Assembly (NCBI GenBank): GCA_023428245.1
Contig: JAEYYX010000081.1
Span: forward strand, 1 to 41,865
Reading direction: 5' to 3'
Origin: Pseudomonadota bacterium
Lineage (GTDB): Bacteria; Myxococcota_A; Polyangia; Polyangiales; Polyangiaceae
Length of the DNA: 41,865 nucleotides
Part shown: in pieces, positions 1 through 8,470 of the stretch
Layout of the letters: the number at the start of each line of letters is the position of its first letter
Numbering within the stretch: the stretch's first letter is position 1
Program-made: the position numbers and the translations under genes
The notes under the pieces: generated by a model
Told to the model about the DNA's origin: nothing
Databases searched by the model: none
What the model saw: the letters and a program-made list of their open reading frames with translations, nothing else

Positions 1-26
1 GGGCCGGTTATGTGTATAACAGACAG
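1..26. mobile_element. Terminal inverted repeat of an IS4-family (IS50/Tn5-like) insertion sequence; element runs off the left edge
   Basis: Read leftwards from position 26 on the minus strand, the sequence is CTGTCTGTTATACACATAA. It matches the Tn5 mosaic end at 16 of 19 bases, including the ATACACAT core. The next nine bases inward (27-35, GGCTAGAGC) fit the known Tn5 target preference GNTYWRANC at eight of nine positions, as expected for a 9-bp target duplication. The acyltransferase homology that fills 27-464 stops exactly at this tip, so the element interrupts that gene. Only the tip is in the window and no transposase is visible. An untrimmed Tn5-based sequencing adapter would match exactly, and this does not, so I favour a natural element. 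The other end of the element and the second copy of the target site would settle it. Confidence 0.55.
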
Positions 27-464
27 GGCTAGAGCACGCGCCCGGCTCCAGACGAGAGGACATCGTGGGAAGCCACTCCAAGCAGCGAGTGACGCCGGTT
101 TCGGGCCGCGGCACGTCGCGCATCACAATAACTTCACGAATGTGCCTGGGTAACTTCCGAAGCATCTCTTCGTACCCCTGCACTGCACTCTCGTGCTTCG
201 AGAGCCCAGGGCGTGTCACAAGACTATTTTTCGACGACGCACTCAAGATGACTCGATCTATCTTCCGGGAGCGAAGTTCCGCCCAGACCTTTTCTTTGAA
301 CTTTTCACAGCCTGACCGCAGCTTCTTGTTCGAAGCCCGCTCAGAAATCGAGAAGGGGCAGGAGCCCTTCATCATATGGAGGAGCTGTTCCTTTCGCTCC
401 TTCGCTTCTAGTTCGAATGCCGCGCTCCAATGGCCCGCATGTGAATCACCGACAATCGCGGTCC
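27..464 (-). pseudogene. Fragment of an OafA-type acyltransferase: SGNH domain without the membrane part or the C-terminus
   Basis: The minus strand is open throughout and translates to an SGNH-hydrolase domain. It begins at TAIVGDSHAGHW (the catalytic GDSH block) and runs to RLEPGACSSP. It aligns almost without gaps to residues 473 onward of the acyltransferase at 6260-8329, sharing stretches such as HMMKGSCPFS and KLPRHIREVIV (KLPKHIREVIV in the other copy). The DNA is also close, for example a long shared run around 353-378. The whole N-terminal acyltransferase-3 membrane domain is missing upstream of the GDSH block, and an insertion-sequence tip cuts the C-terminal end. There is no start codon or stop of its own, so it is a dead duplicate, probably derived from a relative of the 6260-8329 gene. 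Confidence 0.8.
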
Positions 465-616
465 CAGTGTTCTGTGACGACGAATCCTGCCTGCCCATCG
501 TGGGACACGTGCTCGTCTACCGCGACGCGACCCACCTCACGGCGACCTTCTCGAAGACGCTCGCTCCGCTCTTCGCGCGACACTTGGAGGATCTGAAAAC
601 ATCGTTCGGGGGCTGA
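461..616 (+). pseudogene. C-terminal fragment of a second SGNH acyltransferase, in the opposite orientation
   Basis: On the plus strand this stretch encodes VFCDDESCLPIVGHVLVYRD followed by ATHLTATFSKTLAPLF and ends at a TGA. It matches the last 50 or so residues of the acyltransferase at 15453-17552 (VFCGKERCLSVIGNVVVF, DTTHLTKTFSRTLAPLL) and contains the DxxH catalytic motif typical of the SGNH C-terminus. It resembles the rightward copy more than the leftward one. Upstream it runs directly into the inverted SGNH fragment, so the open frame that extends left to about 65 is a chimera and not a gene. The junction lies within a few bases, about 460-466, where both parents share roughly TCC(CA). 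Confidence 0.75.
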
Positions 617-672
617 ATCCATCTCCATCCGACAGAGTGGCGCTTCCAACACCACCTCTGAGGTGATTCCGC

Positions 673-2142
673 CTAAGATCGCCGCCCAGCGTGCTCCCAC
701 GGAGCAGGCAATGGGAACAAACGTCCCATCACTCTCTGTTTGAAGGCATCGAACCTGCGCCTATCGGAGCCACTACTGCCATCGTTCAAGCAGAAGAAAT
801 CCCCTCCTCTTCCGGACTCCACGCGGCGCGAGAGCGCGCGATAGTTCTTTCGCTGTACGTGCGTCTCTCGACAATGGCCCTGTTCCGCATCTCCTCGGCC
901 AAGCGCATAGTGGTGATAGAGAAAAGACGTCGGAGATAGGTCCCACTCGCTCCGAAACCGTTGCTCTTCGAGCCGCCGAAACGCGTGCTCAAACTCCCGA
1001 CACATGTCCTCAAGTACGCTGCGCCTGAGCGCATAAGGCACATGTTTGTGATGTTGCCCCGGTCGTCGACCGAATCGCTCCCGAAGAAGGGTCGCACCAT
1101 TGCGAGCGGCATGCTGCCAGGTCATATCCGCGGCGATCGTTTCGGGCTCGTAAGCATCTACAGAGCCAAAGCTCTCCAGAAACGACCGCGATCGCCCCTC
1201 GCTCGTGAAGAACTGGCCGGCGTCACACACTTCGTTGATGAACATATCATCATTGAGGTAGACGAAGTGCTCAGCTAGACCTGGTATTCGATGAAGGGCG
1301 CTCTCGATGACGTGGGAGTTGAATGTCGGAAGCGCGTGAGCCGGGAGGATCTCCTCATGCGAAACGAAGCGAATCTTCTCCTCGTTGAGCCAAGCCGGAG
1401 CGGAGCAGTTCGAAACCACGAACACCTGCCGAACCCAAGGAAGGTTGTAGAAAACCGAGCGCAAGGCGAAGCGAAGCTCCCCTGAATCCTTGTATCGATC
1501 TGGATCGAGGATCCTTCCGCCCGCGTGGTCATTCCACGCTGCGCGAAATCGCGGATCGTCGCTATCGACCCACGTGAACACAACATCGACAGGTGCCGTA
1601 AAGTTCATCGTCGAGTCAGCCCAGCGTCGCTCGTAATCTGCAAAAAGACGCTCGCTCGAGGCCTTCGGAATATCCCTGGCCAGAGCGCGCCGAGCAGCGT
1701 TCCGAAAGTGATGGCGAGGAGATCGAAGTGCCTCGACACGCAATCTATGAGCTCCCGAGGGACCTGAAGCCCAGATGCTGAAGAGTGCCGCCCTTCTCAG
1801 TTCGAGGAGCAGCGGGGCAAGGCGTGTCCGGGGCCCGATCAGTGCCGGCACACCCCCTTCGGGCCGAACGTATGCCGACGCTTGGTCGGCCTCAGCCCAG
1901 GCGCGGAGACCTACAAGGAGCTCACCCAGTCGCGGTTTCTCGACAAGGAAGCCCCGTCCTTGGTCGAATGTGGCGAGACTCAATCGCGCCAAGAACTCCG
2001 CGAGAGACTCCCCCGCGCGCCACCTGCGCTCAGCTGGAACGACCCCCATCGCCTGCCCGAGCGGCACAACCTCTCGCCCGAAGTAGTACCCAGGGTGGGC
2101 CAGCATCTGTCCAAGCATCTGGCGTAGGCGCCACTTTCCCAT
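673..2142 (-). CDS. Stealth-family sugar-phosphate transferase (capsule phosphotransferase), first copy
   Basis: About 489 residues. Stealth proteins transfer a hexose-1-phosphate from a UDP-sugar to make phosphodiester-linked glycans; the family includes Neisseria capsule enzymes and human GlcNAc-1-phosphotransferase. All four conserved regions are visible: CR1 near residues 185-197 (VDVVFTWVDSDDP), CR2 near 221-245 (ELRFALRSVFYNLPW, VFVVSN), CR3 near 273-380 (LPTFNSHVIES, YLNDDMF, HVPYALRR) and CR4 near 448-459 (FFCLNDGS). The frame is open for 77 more codons upstream, but the ATG chosen here sits 4 nt after the stop of the GT8 gene, which suggests translational coupling. An ATG at 2169 is an alternative. 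It is the last gene of a leftward operon with another Stealth gene. The acceptor and sugar are unknown. Confidence 0.88.
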   Translation of the reverse strand: MGKWRLRQMLGQMLAHPGYYFGREVVPLGQAMGVVPAERRWRAGESLAEFLARLSLATFDQGRGFLVEKPRLGELLVGLRAWAEADQASAYVRPEGGVPALIGPRTRLAPLLLELRRAALFSIWASGPSGAHRLRVEALRSPRHHFRNAARRALARDIPKASSERLFADYERRWADSTMNFTAPVDVVFTWVDSDDPRFRAAWNDHAGGRILDPDRYKDSGELRFALRSVFYNLPWVRQVFVVSNCSAPAWLNEEKIRFVSHEEILPAHALPTFNSHVIESALHRIPGLAEHFVYLNDDMFINEVCDAGQFFTSEGRSRSFLESFGSVDAYEPETIAADMTWQHAARNGATLLRERFGRRPGQHHKHVPYALRRSVLEDMCREFEHAFRRLEEQRFRSEWDLSPTSFLYHHYALGRGDAEQGHCRETHVQRKNYRALSRRVESGRGGDFFCLNDGSSGSDRRRFDAFKQRVMGRLFPLPAPWEHAGRRS

Positions 2143-2146
2143 GGAG

Positions 2147-2992
2147 CTAACCGTACGTGCTATCTCCATCGAAATCGAATCGACGGAGAATCGGCGCGAC
2201 GCGTCTGCGCAACGGGCGGACGGCTCGAACGATGCCCGAAGTGATCCGAGCCAAGGGCGGAAGCACCCTCTTGATCGGAAGAAGCGCCGCCGGATAGCGG
2301 GACCACCAGAGGTCGTAGAGCTCTGAGAACCGCGCATAGTCAGCGGGCGGCCTGTCCCACGGCTTGTCTCCAACGAAATGGAGAACTTTGACCTGACTCA
2401 AGTCAAAAAGATCTGGATGGTGCCAGTAGATGCGCTTCAGCGTGTTGTATGAGCTAGGGAGTCGCTTCCAACCTCGAAAGTACTCGTTGAGAAAGCCCTG
2501 ATCGCCGCCATCACGCGACGGCACACCCCGGACCTTCGCGAGCATGTCACGATAGATCCCTCGATCGGGCTTGCACACAAAGACTCCAGAATTGAACTCG
2601 GCTCGTCGCAGCGCGACACCATGATCAGGAGCAGCGGCAAACACACATGACTCAGAGAAGATATCCTCGATCCCTTGCAGGACTAGCGTGTCAGCATCGA
2701 GGTACGCTACGCGTTCGAACTCTTCGAGAGCAAACACATTGAGTTTCGTAAACACGTTCGCGAAGCGGGCCTCGCCGTGCCCGTGTGGGTTCGCGATCGC
2801 GTCCACCTTGCGAAGTTCCACGCCCGGAACGGACGTGAGCGCCTCAACTGACTTTGATCCCAGCTTGCCGGCGTGCATCACGACGAATGGAAGGCGAGAG
2901 CCAGTCGCGCGCACCGAGGTCGCCACAGCGAGAGCGCCTGGCACAAAGTCCTCCGTACAGAACGTGACGAATGCGCGCCCGGAAGGTGACAT
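2147..2992 (-). CDS. GT8-family (glycogenin/LgtC-like) retaining glycosyltransferase
   Basis: 281 residues, cytosolic. The family moves galactose or glucose from a UDP-sugar with retention of configuration. The fold markers are in order: an N-terminal nucleotide-binding half, the metal-binding DxD motif as YLDADTLV at 97-104, FNSGVFVCKP at 133-142, GGDQGFLNEYF at 162-172 and HFVGDKPW at 205-212. The C-terminal 40 residues are basic and rich in Arg and Pro, a possible membrane-contact tail. It lies 89 nt downstream of the second Stealth gene and 4 nt upstream of the first, so the three are probably one transcript. Its donor sugar cannot be read from the sequence. Confidence 0.87.
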   Translation of the reverse strand: MSPSGRAFVTFCTEDFVPGALAVATSVRATGSRLPFVVMHAGKLGSKSVEALTSVPGVELRKVDAIANPHGHGEARFANVFTKLNVFALEEFERVAYLDADTLVLQGIEDIFSESCVFAAAPDHGVALRRAEFNSGVFVCKPDRGIYRDMLAKVRGVPSRDGGDQGFLNEYFRGWKRLPSSYNTLKRIYWHHPDLFDLSQVKVLHFVGDKPWDRPPADYARFSELYDLWWSRYPAALLPIKRVLPPLARITSGIVRAVRPLRRRVAPILRRFDFDGDSTYG

Positions 2993-3081
2993 CTCGGTGA
3001 ACAGCGTAGACCGTTTTAGTCAGTTCGCTAGGGATGCCCCATTTTTCGTGGAAGCGAAAGCAGGGGGGCTCGAGGAGGCGC

Positions 3082-4593
3082 CTATCGCTCGAACTGGGAC
3101 TTACGCGGATACATCGCCTTCAGAAAGTCGACGACGGCGTGATTCCAGTCGCGATCGTTGTCGCTTCCGGCCCCGTCATTGATACAAATCGTGAGCGGCG
3201 AACTCCCGAGTGATCGGCGGGCGAGGATCTGCTCAAACCTTGTCCGATAGCGATTCCGAGCTTGGATCAAGGCCACGTTTCCACTCCGATGGATGGCCTC
3301 ACGACGAATCAGGGCGTAGTGGTGGAATAGGAAACTGGCGATCGAGATGTCGGTGACGGAGCGGAATGTAGAGCGCGAGGTACGCGCAAATTCCTCCGGA
3401 AACAGCTCCTCAAGTTCACAAAGCAGATCGACACGCAAAGCGTAGCAGGTGTGTTGATGGAGGCGCGTTGCCGACCGGCCGTACTTTTCAAAAAGGAGCC
3501 GCTGTCCGAGACGGGCGGCGTTCAGATAGTCGGGATCGGTAGGACAAACGGTCCCGTTCACTCGCCCCCAACGCTCTAGCTTCGGCAAACAATGGCCTGC
3601 GCTCGAAAAGAAGTCTGTCTTCGACACCGGACGACTGAACATGAAGTCGTCGTTGAGATAGAGAAATTGATTGGCCAATCCAGGGATGTGATGAAGCCGC
3701 GACTCGATCGCGTGGGAGTTGAACGTGGGGAGCGTTCCTTCAGGGAAGACCTGCTCGTGGTCAATCCAACGAAGTCTAGGATGATCCAGATTCACCCAGC
3801 TCGGAGGAGCGCAGTTCGTGAGCACGTAGATATTGCGCACCCATGGAGCAAACTCATCGACACTCCGGACACTATAAAGAAGCTCGTCTCTGTTCATGAA
3901 GCGAGCCAGCGACGTCCCGTCACGCGGAGGACGATCGCCGCGATGCTCCTCATAAAGAGCCCGCCATTTCGGGTCCTGATCGTTGACCCATGTATAGACA
4001 ACGTCAACATCAAAGTCTGGGTCGGTCGTGAGTGGCCCATCGACGAGTTCGGCGACCCTTCCCGGTCGTGGTCCACTGAGCACTCGCTCTGCGAACCATT
4101 CCTTCTGCGCAGTGGTCGACACCGGGTTAAAGCACGGAGCCTTGACTTCCTGCTCGCTCTCTTGCCAGCGCTCCAGTCGCACCCGCAAAAGGCGTCTTCC
4201 CGCACCATCGAGCACCGCGAGCCGAGCGACCTTTCGCTTTGACAGGCGTTCCGCGAGCCCAGGCTCGATCCGATAGCCCCACTTCGTCTCGCGCGCGGGA
4301 ACAAGCCCCAGCTCCTCGATCTGCGCAAGCGTGCTCGCCACTAAGTTCGGAAAGTCAGGCTCGAGGGAGCCGAGAACGACGCCCCCCGGATTGCCTCCCA
4401 GATCAACGCGAAAGGCTTGGGGGATCCTCTCAAGAGCGTTTACCAAACGACCCGCCGCCTCCCTGTCCTCGGCGGGCGAATGGTGCGGGCGGGCCGGATC
4501 AAATGGAACGGCATCCCTCTCCCACCCACGCACCTCACGCACAGCACGAAACTTCGTGAGTACGCGCCGAACAATCCTCCGCAGCAGTCGCAT
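3082..4593 (-). CDS. Stealth-family sugar-phosphate transferase, second copy
   Basis: About 503 residues. CR1 is near residues 196-208 (VDVVYTWVNDQDP), CR2 near 236-260 (RDELLYSVRSVDEF, WVRNIYVLTNC), the LPTFNSHAIESRLHHIPGL and YLNDDFMF block near 288-319, CR3 near 379-396 (HQHTCYALRVDLL) and CR4 close to the C-terminus (LTICINDGAGSD). The N-terminal 195 residues are not part of the defined family and resemble the first copy only loosely. The ATG at 4593 was chosen over the one at 4659 because the latter overlaps the upstream gene and because a GAGGG/GGAG-rich leader precedes 4593. Two different Stealth enzymes in one operon suggest either two phosphodiester bonds per repeat unit or two acceptors (inference). 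Confidence 0.88.
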   Translation of the reverse strand: MRLLRRIVRRVLTKFRAVREVRGWERDAVPFDPARPHHSPAEDREAAGRLVNALERIPQAFRVDLGGNPGGVVLGSLEPDFPNLVASTLAQIEELGLVPARETKWGYRIEPGLAERLSKRKVARLAVLDGAGRRLLRVRLERWQESEQEVKAPCFNPVSTTAQKEWFAERVLSGPRPGRVAELVDGPLTTDPDFDVDVVYTWVNDQDPKWRALYEEHRGDRPPRDGTSLARFMNRDELLYSVRSVDEFAPWVRNIYVLTNCAPPSWVNLDHPRLRWIDHEQVFPEGTLPTFNSHAIESRLHHIPGLANQFLYLNDDFMFSRPVSKTDFFSSAGHCLPKLERWGRVNGTVCPTDPDYLNAARLGQRLLFEKYGRSATRLHQHTCYALRVDLLCELEELFPEEFARTSRSTFRSVTDISIASFLFHHYALIRREAIHRSGNVALIQARNRYRTRFEQILARRSLGSSPLTICINDGAGSDNDRDWNHAVVDFLKAMYPRKSQFER

Positions 4594-4618
4594 CTCCGCG
4601 CCCTCGCGTAGCCTATTC

Positions 4619-6211
4619 CTACTTGCACCGCAAACGAACACGCGTGGGGGGCGCACCACGTTGATGTGTCGCTTGAGCGATAGCCTCAGCCGTACGCTTG
4701 GCAGCCAGACCGTCCGGCGGGGAACCGAACCACTTTTCTAGTGCCTCTTCGGATGTAGGCGGAGCGGCGATCACCGCTCGGAGCGCTTCTCCAAGCTCAT
4801 GCGAATCTCTTGCAATGGGCACACGAAGCTCCGGCGGAAGCAACAACAGATCGGGGAGGTGCGTCGCGTTGAGCTGCACGAGAGGCGTCCTCAGAATGAG
4901 GGCCTCGATTGCTGTCGTCGACCAGAAAGTCGCAACCGCATCCGCCGCCTTGATGAGCTCCGCCGTCGGGTACTGGCTGTCCACCTTTACGTTGCGCGGC
5001 AGTCTCGCTGGTTCCCAGGCTTCGCCGCGCGGGTGCAGCTTAATGATGAACTGCGTGTCAGGATCCCTCTCTGCGAGCTCGAGTATCACCCCCAAGTTTG
5101 CCATTCGCGCGTGATCCGAGAAGAGGGGCGTCTCGTATTGCGACGTGAAAAGCACCCAGCGGGCGTCCGGATCCAGCGAGCGTTCCTCTCCGAAGCGCTT
5201 CCGACAATCAACTCGGTCGAGATGAACAAAAGCATCATAGAGAGGGTACCCGGTGAGGCTGATCCTTTCGTCCTCAATCCCACACCTCTTCAGGTAGGCC
5301 AGGTCCAGAGCCGAGCCCGCGAAAGCTCCATGAACATCCAAGCGCGTCCGAATAGGCGGAACCGCTGGGACGATGCCCTGCAAAAAGAACAGGTGGCGCG
5401 CAGCGGGATGAGTGTGCTTGAGGAGTGAATTAAAAAGAGCGCGCCTGGTGATGAAGAGCACGTTCCGAGCGGGCGTCTCACGGAGGGTCTTGAGGGCGCT
5501 CTCAGCGCGAAATAGACCACCGATCACCGAAGTCCTGAGGCGACGCCCAAGCCCCTCAGCTTCGGAACCCGGCAAATCCAGTCGCTTTAGGAGGTCGCAG
5601 ATGACTCCTCGCGACCAGAGATGCCGCAGGTTTGCGGCACCCCAGGCCACCTTTGTCGCGACGGTAGCATCGCTCATGGAGGCTGTAGTGCGATAGGCGA
5701 AACCCTCTCCCTCGAGAAGCCGCTGTGTCTCCGTATCGCCGTTCTCGGACACAAACATGGTCTCCACGCGCGCGAGTCTCAACTCCTTCGCCACCGGCAA
5801 GAACGCTCGCGCCGAGTTGATCTGCAAGCAAATCGCTAAAAGTTCCGCTTCATTGTTCGGAGGAGCGCTTGCCGGCAGTCGCAAGCCCGAAAAGGCCTTC
5901 TGGACCTTACGAAGGCGCGCCGAGAAGCCAGCGCCACCTCTCTGCTTGGGCTTCCGCGTGCCCATCTGAGCAAACTGACGCGCCATCGCCCATCCTACTA
6001 GAGTAGGGGCTAGGTCCGCGATCACAGCCTCTTCGGCGGGCCCCTTCACCGTTTGCTCGCTCTGCCATTCTACGATGAGATCGACCAAGCGCTCCGGCGT
6101 CACCGGCGAAGAGGGTGCCACGCTAAAGAGGGCGTGGCAATCGCCATCATCCCCAAGACATACGTCCTTCCTTTCGGTCGCATCGAGACGCCTAGTCGCC
6201 TTCAGCCGCAC
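4619..6211 (-). CDS. GT-B fold surface-polysaccharide transferase (CDP-glycerol phosphotransferase / sialyltransferase-like)
   Basis: 530 residues, no membrane segment. The C-terminal half has the layout of the GT-B superfamily that includes TagF-like glycerophosphotransferases and bacterial polysialyltransferases: FLQGIVP at 276-282, LTGYPLYDAF at 319-328, VLFTSQYETPL at 353-363, IKLHPRGE with its HP pair at 390-397 and FWSTTAIEAL at 429-438. The N-terminal 230 residues are unfamiliar to me. A UDP-GlcNAc 2-epimerase (NeuC) is a distant structural relative, but I do not see its signature motifs. The gene lies 48 nt after the acyltransferase and 25 nt before the Stealth gene, in the same operon. 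The transferred group is not predictable. It could be a nonulosonate, Kdo or a polyol phosphate. Confidence 0.6.
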   Translation of the reverse strand: MRLKATRRLDATERKDVCLGDDGDCHALFSVAPSSPVTPERLVDLIVEWQSEQTVKGPAEEAVIADLAPTLVGWAMARQFAQMGTRKPKQRGGAGFSARLRKVQKAFSGLRLPASAPPNNEAELLAICLQINSARAFLPVAKELRLARVETMFVSENGDTETQRLLEGEGFAYRTTASMSDATVATKVAWGAANLRHLWSRGVICDLLKRLDLPGSEAEGLGRRLRTSVIGGLFRAESALKTLRETPARNVLFITRRALFNSLLKHTHPAARHLFFLQGIVPAVPPIRTRLDVHGAFAGSALDLAYLKRCGIEDERISLTGYPLYDAFVHLDRVDCRKRFGEERSLDPDARWVLFTSQYETPLFSDHARMANLGVILELAERDPDTQFIIKLHPRGEAWEPARLPRNVKVDSQYPTAELIKAADAVATFWSTTAIEALILRTPLVQLNATHLPDLLLLPPELRVPIARDSHELGEALRAVIAAPPTSEEALEKWFGSPPDGLAAKRTAEAIAQATHQRGAPPTRVRLRCK

Positions 6212-6259
6212 CAGTCACATTGATCGCGCCGATGCCTGGCGCGGCACAGACCCACGCCT

Positions 6260-8329
6260 TCAACGCTGAGCCAGCTCAGCGCGCAGGCGCGGAACCAGCG
6301 TCCTAGCGAAGGTTCCGCTGAGATGGTGGTCGTCCCCGTAAACGAGCACATTTCCCCGGACGGGGTAACACAGATCTTCATCACAAAAGGCATCGGAGAA
6401 ATCTAGGAGCTTGACTCTCCCGCCCACACGTCGGGCCGCGTCGGCGAGAGGATCGCGCAGGAGCGCCTTAGAGATCGGTCGGGCGCAAGCGCCAGGCGCG
6501 AGACGCTTTTCAGTCGTCGAAAGTCGCTCCAAACACGGGATGACCCCACTCATAGGTCGTGGCACGTCGCGAATCACGATCACCTCGCGAATGTGTTTAG
6601 GTAGCTTTCGGAGCATTCGCTCGTAGCCTCGCACAGCGCTCTCATGCTTATCCAGTCCGGGCGTCGCGACCAAGTCGTTCAACGACGACGCGCTCAAAAC
6701 CACTCGCCTAATGTCCTTCCGCGACTTGAGCCGTGACCAAATCTTCTTCTTGATCTCCTCGCAGCTTTGCCGAAGCTCGGGGGTAGCGTCCCGCTCGGAA
6801 AGCGAGAAGGGGCAGGAGCCCTTCATCATATGTAGGACCTGCTCCTTGCGCTCTCTCGCCCCGTGCTCAAACGCGACGCTCCAATGCCCCGCGTGCGAAT
6901 CTCCTACGATGGCGGTCCGCATCTTAGGCTTCGGACCCAAGTATCCCCGCTTGCACACCTTCAATCGAGTACTTCCTCGGTTGTTCGCTATGCACGGTTT
7001 AACCAGATCAGCCCGCCCGGCCCAAGGCTCAGGGAACAGTCGCCCTTCGACCCTAGGATTCGAGCAACCCGGTTCTCGATTCGCACCGAAGCAGGGCACC
7101 ACCGAGTCCTTCGTCGCCTCAACAAGCTCGTGCTTCACTGTCGTGAGCCGCTCATGATAGTTGTGAAGAGCATGGACCGATCCACCTAACAAGCACATGG
7201 CCAAGAGCGTAGCCGCGAAGGTGAAACCGGGGGGCTTTTTCGTGAGTAGGTTCCCAAATCGGAATGGGTCTTCTACGAAACGCTTCGTAGCGGCGGCCAA
7301 AGCAAAGGACGCGAAGATGATCCAACCCCGCTCCCAGCCGGAGCTGCGCCACGGCTCCGACAACTCGTTAGAAAGCGCGATGAGCGGCCAATGCCAGAGG
7401 TAAATGCCGTACGAAACATCTCCGATCCATTGAACGGGCCTAGCCGCGAGAAGCCGGTCGAGCGAAAGGCGCGAACTCTCCTGACCGAAAGCAATTGCCG
7501 CCATCGTTGCGCCCACCGGGATCAGCGCGAGCCAACCTGGATAGGCAAACGCTGCTGAGATCAGAAAGCCCGAGGCGCACAGCACAATCGCGCCTCCGAG
7601 GCCCACCAAAGCCTTGGCACTACTGTCGCCCTTCTTCAAATCAACAAACGCGAGGAGGCCACCGGCGGCGAACTCCCACGCGCGGTTCCACGTCACGAAG
7701 TAATGAGCTTCTTCCGGATTGAGGCCTGAGATCACCGACGCGCTCAAGCTCAATAGAGCTACGAGTGCGATGGCCCCGCGGATCCAGGCTCTTGGCCCCA
7801 TGCGCGACTTTCGCGCTAAGTAGCTCACCAAGAGAAGCAGTAGCGGCCAAACAAGGTAGAACTGTTCCTCAACAGAAAGAGACCAGAAGTGCTGAACCGG
7901 TGAGGCTCCTCTCTCGTTCCAATAGTCGATCTGCTCGAAGGCGAGGAACCAGTTCAGGCAGTACGCGGTAGCCGCCGCAAAAGCCTCCATCGACCGTCGC
8001 CAGAGGGTCAGGGGCAGAATAGCCCACGTCGCGAGCAGGCTTACTAAAAGCACCGTGAACGATGCCGGCAGAAGCCGTCTGGCCCGCCGAGCCCAGAACT
8101 CCGCGAGCTGGATCGTGCCAGTGCTTTCAAGCTCGCGCCGCAGATGCTCCGAGATCAAGTACCCCGAGATCACGAAGAAGGCGTCCACTCCTACGAATCC
8201 ACCAGGCAAGGCTTTTGGCCACAGATGAAAGACCAGAACGAGGAGAACCGCCAAGGCACGAAGCCCCTGAATGTCTCGTCGCAGGCAACGAACCGCCCTC
8301 ACCTCCATTGTGCGCGTCGTAGAACACAA
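6260..8329 (-). CDS. OafA/YrhL-type membrane acyltransferase with C-terminal SGNH domain (leftward copy)
   Basis: 689 residues. The N-terminal part (about 18-385) is an acyltransferase-3 domain with around ten membrane helices: RDIQGLRALAVL with the catalytic-type His in VFHLWP (about 35), FVGVDAFFVISGYLI, FWARRARRLLP and QHFWSLSVEEQFYLVWP. A linker of about 90 residues with several Cys leads to a periplasmic SGNH domain with GDSH at 476-479 and GDDHHL near 666. Such proteins pass acetyl groups across the inner membrane onto glycans. The assumed start is TTG, preceded by GGAGGA at a short spacing; an ATG at 8308 is the alternative. It heads the leftward operon. A close relative is at 15453-17552, and a damaged copy is at 27-464. 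Confidence 0.88.
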   Translation of the reverse strand: MCSTTRTMEVRAVRCLRRDIQGLRALAVLLVLVFHLWPKALPGGFVGVDAFFVISGYLISEHLRRELESTGTIQLAEFWARRARRLLPASFTVLLVSLLATWAILPLTLWRRSMEAFAAATAYCLNWFLAFEQIDYWNERGASPVQHFWSLSVEEQFYLVWPLLLLLVSYLARKSRMGPRAWIRGAIALVALLSLSASVISGLNPEEAHYFVTWNRAWEFAAGGLLAFVDLKKGDSSAKALVGLGGAIVLCASGFLISAAFAYPGWLALIPVGATMAAIAFGQESSRLSLDRLLAARPVQWIGDVSYGIYLWHWPLIALSNELSEPWRSSGWERGWIIFASFALAAATKRFVEDPFRFGNLLTKKPPGFTFAATLLAMCLLGGSVHALHNYHERLTTVKHELVEATKDSVVPCFGANREPGCSNPRVEGRLFPEPWAGRADLVKPCIANNRGSTRLKVCKRGYLGPKPKMRTAIVGDSHAGHWSVAFEHGARERKEQVLHMMKGSCPFSLSERDATPELRQSCEEIKKKIWSRLKSRKDIRRVVLSASSLNDLVATPGLDKHESAVRGYERMLRKLPKHIREVIVIRDVPRPMSGVIPCLERLSTTEKRLAPGACARPISKALLRDPLADAARRVGGRVKLLDFSDAFCDEDLCYPVRGNVLVYGDDHHLSGTFARTLVPRLRAELAQR

Positions 8330-8470
8330 ATTCCTCCCATATCAAGAACGTCTTTGCCCCGAGCGCCGCCTTCCGAGCGCGAGACGGACAAAACAACGGG
8401 GAGAGGGGCAACGAAAAGCCTCGGTCAATCGGGCGCGCCGCTCAGGTCAATCCGTGCTATGGGCCCCGCC
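8330..8470. promoter_or_regulatory. Divergent promoter region between the leftward glycan operon and the rightward GT4 gene
   Basis: About 140 bases separate two divergent start codons, so promoters for both directions should lie here. A ribosome-binding site (GGAGGA on the minus strand, 8332-8337) serves the acyltransferase gene. I see no convincing -35/-10 pair and no inverted repeat. The assignment rests on gene orientation. Confidence 0.4.

Noticed and set aside
8..26. Left-edge sequence as leftover Tn5-type sequencing adapter
   Set aside because: Three of 19 bases differ from the adapter mosaic end, and the flank fits a Tn5-like target site at a gene boundary. A natural element is more likely, although raw reads should be checked.
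65..616. Plus-strand open frame of 183 codons as an intact gene
   Set aside because: Its first 130 codons are antisense to an SGNH fragment on the minus strand; only the last 50 codons match a protein family on the plus strand. It is a chimera across an inversion junction.
4619..6211. The GT-B protein as the missing UDP-GlcNAc 2-epimerase (NeuC)
   Set aside because: The fold class is shared, but the HP motif context and the STTAIEA block fit polysaccharide transferases better, and no epimerase signature is visible.
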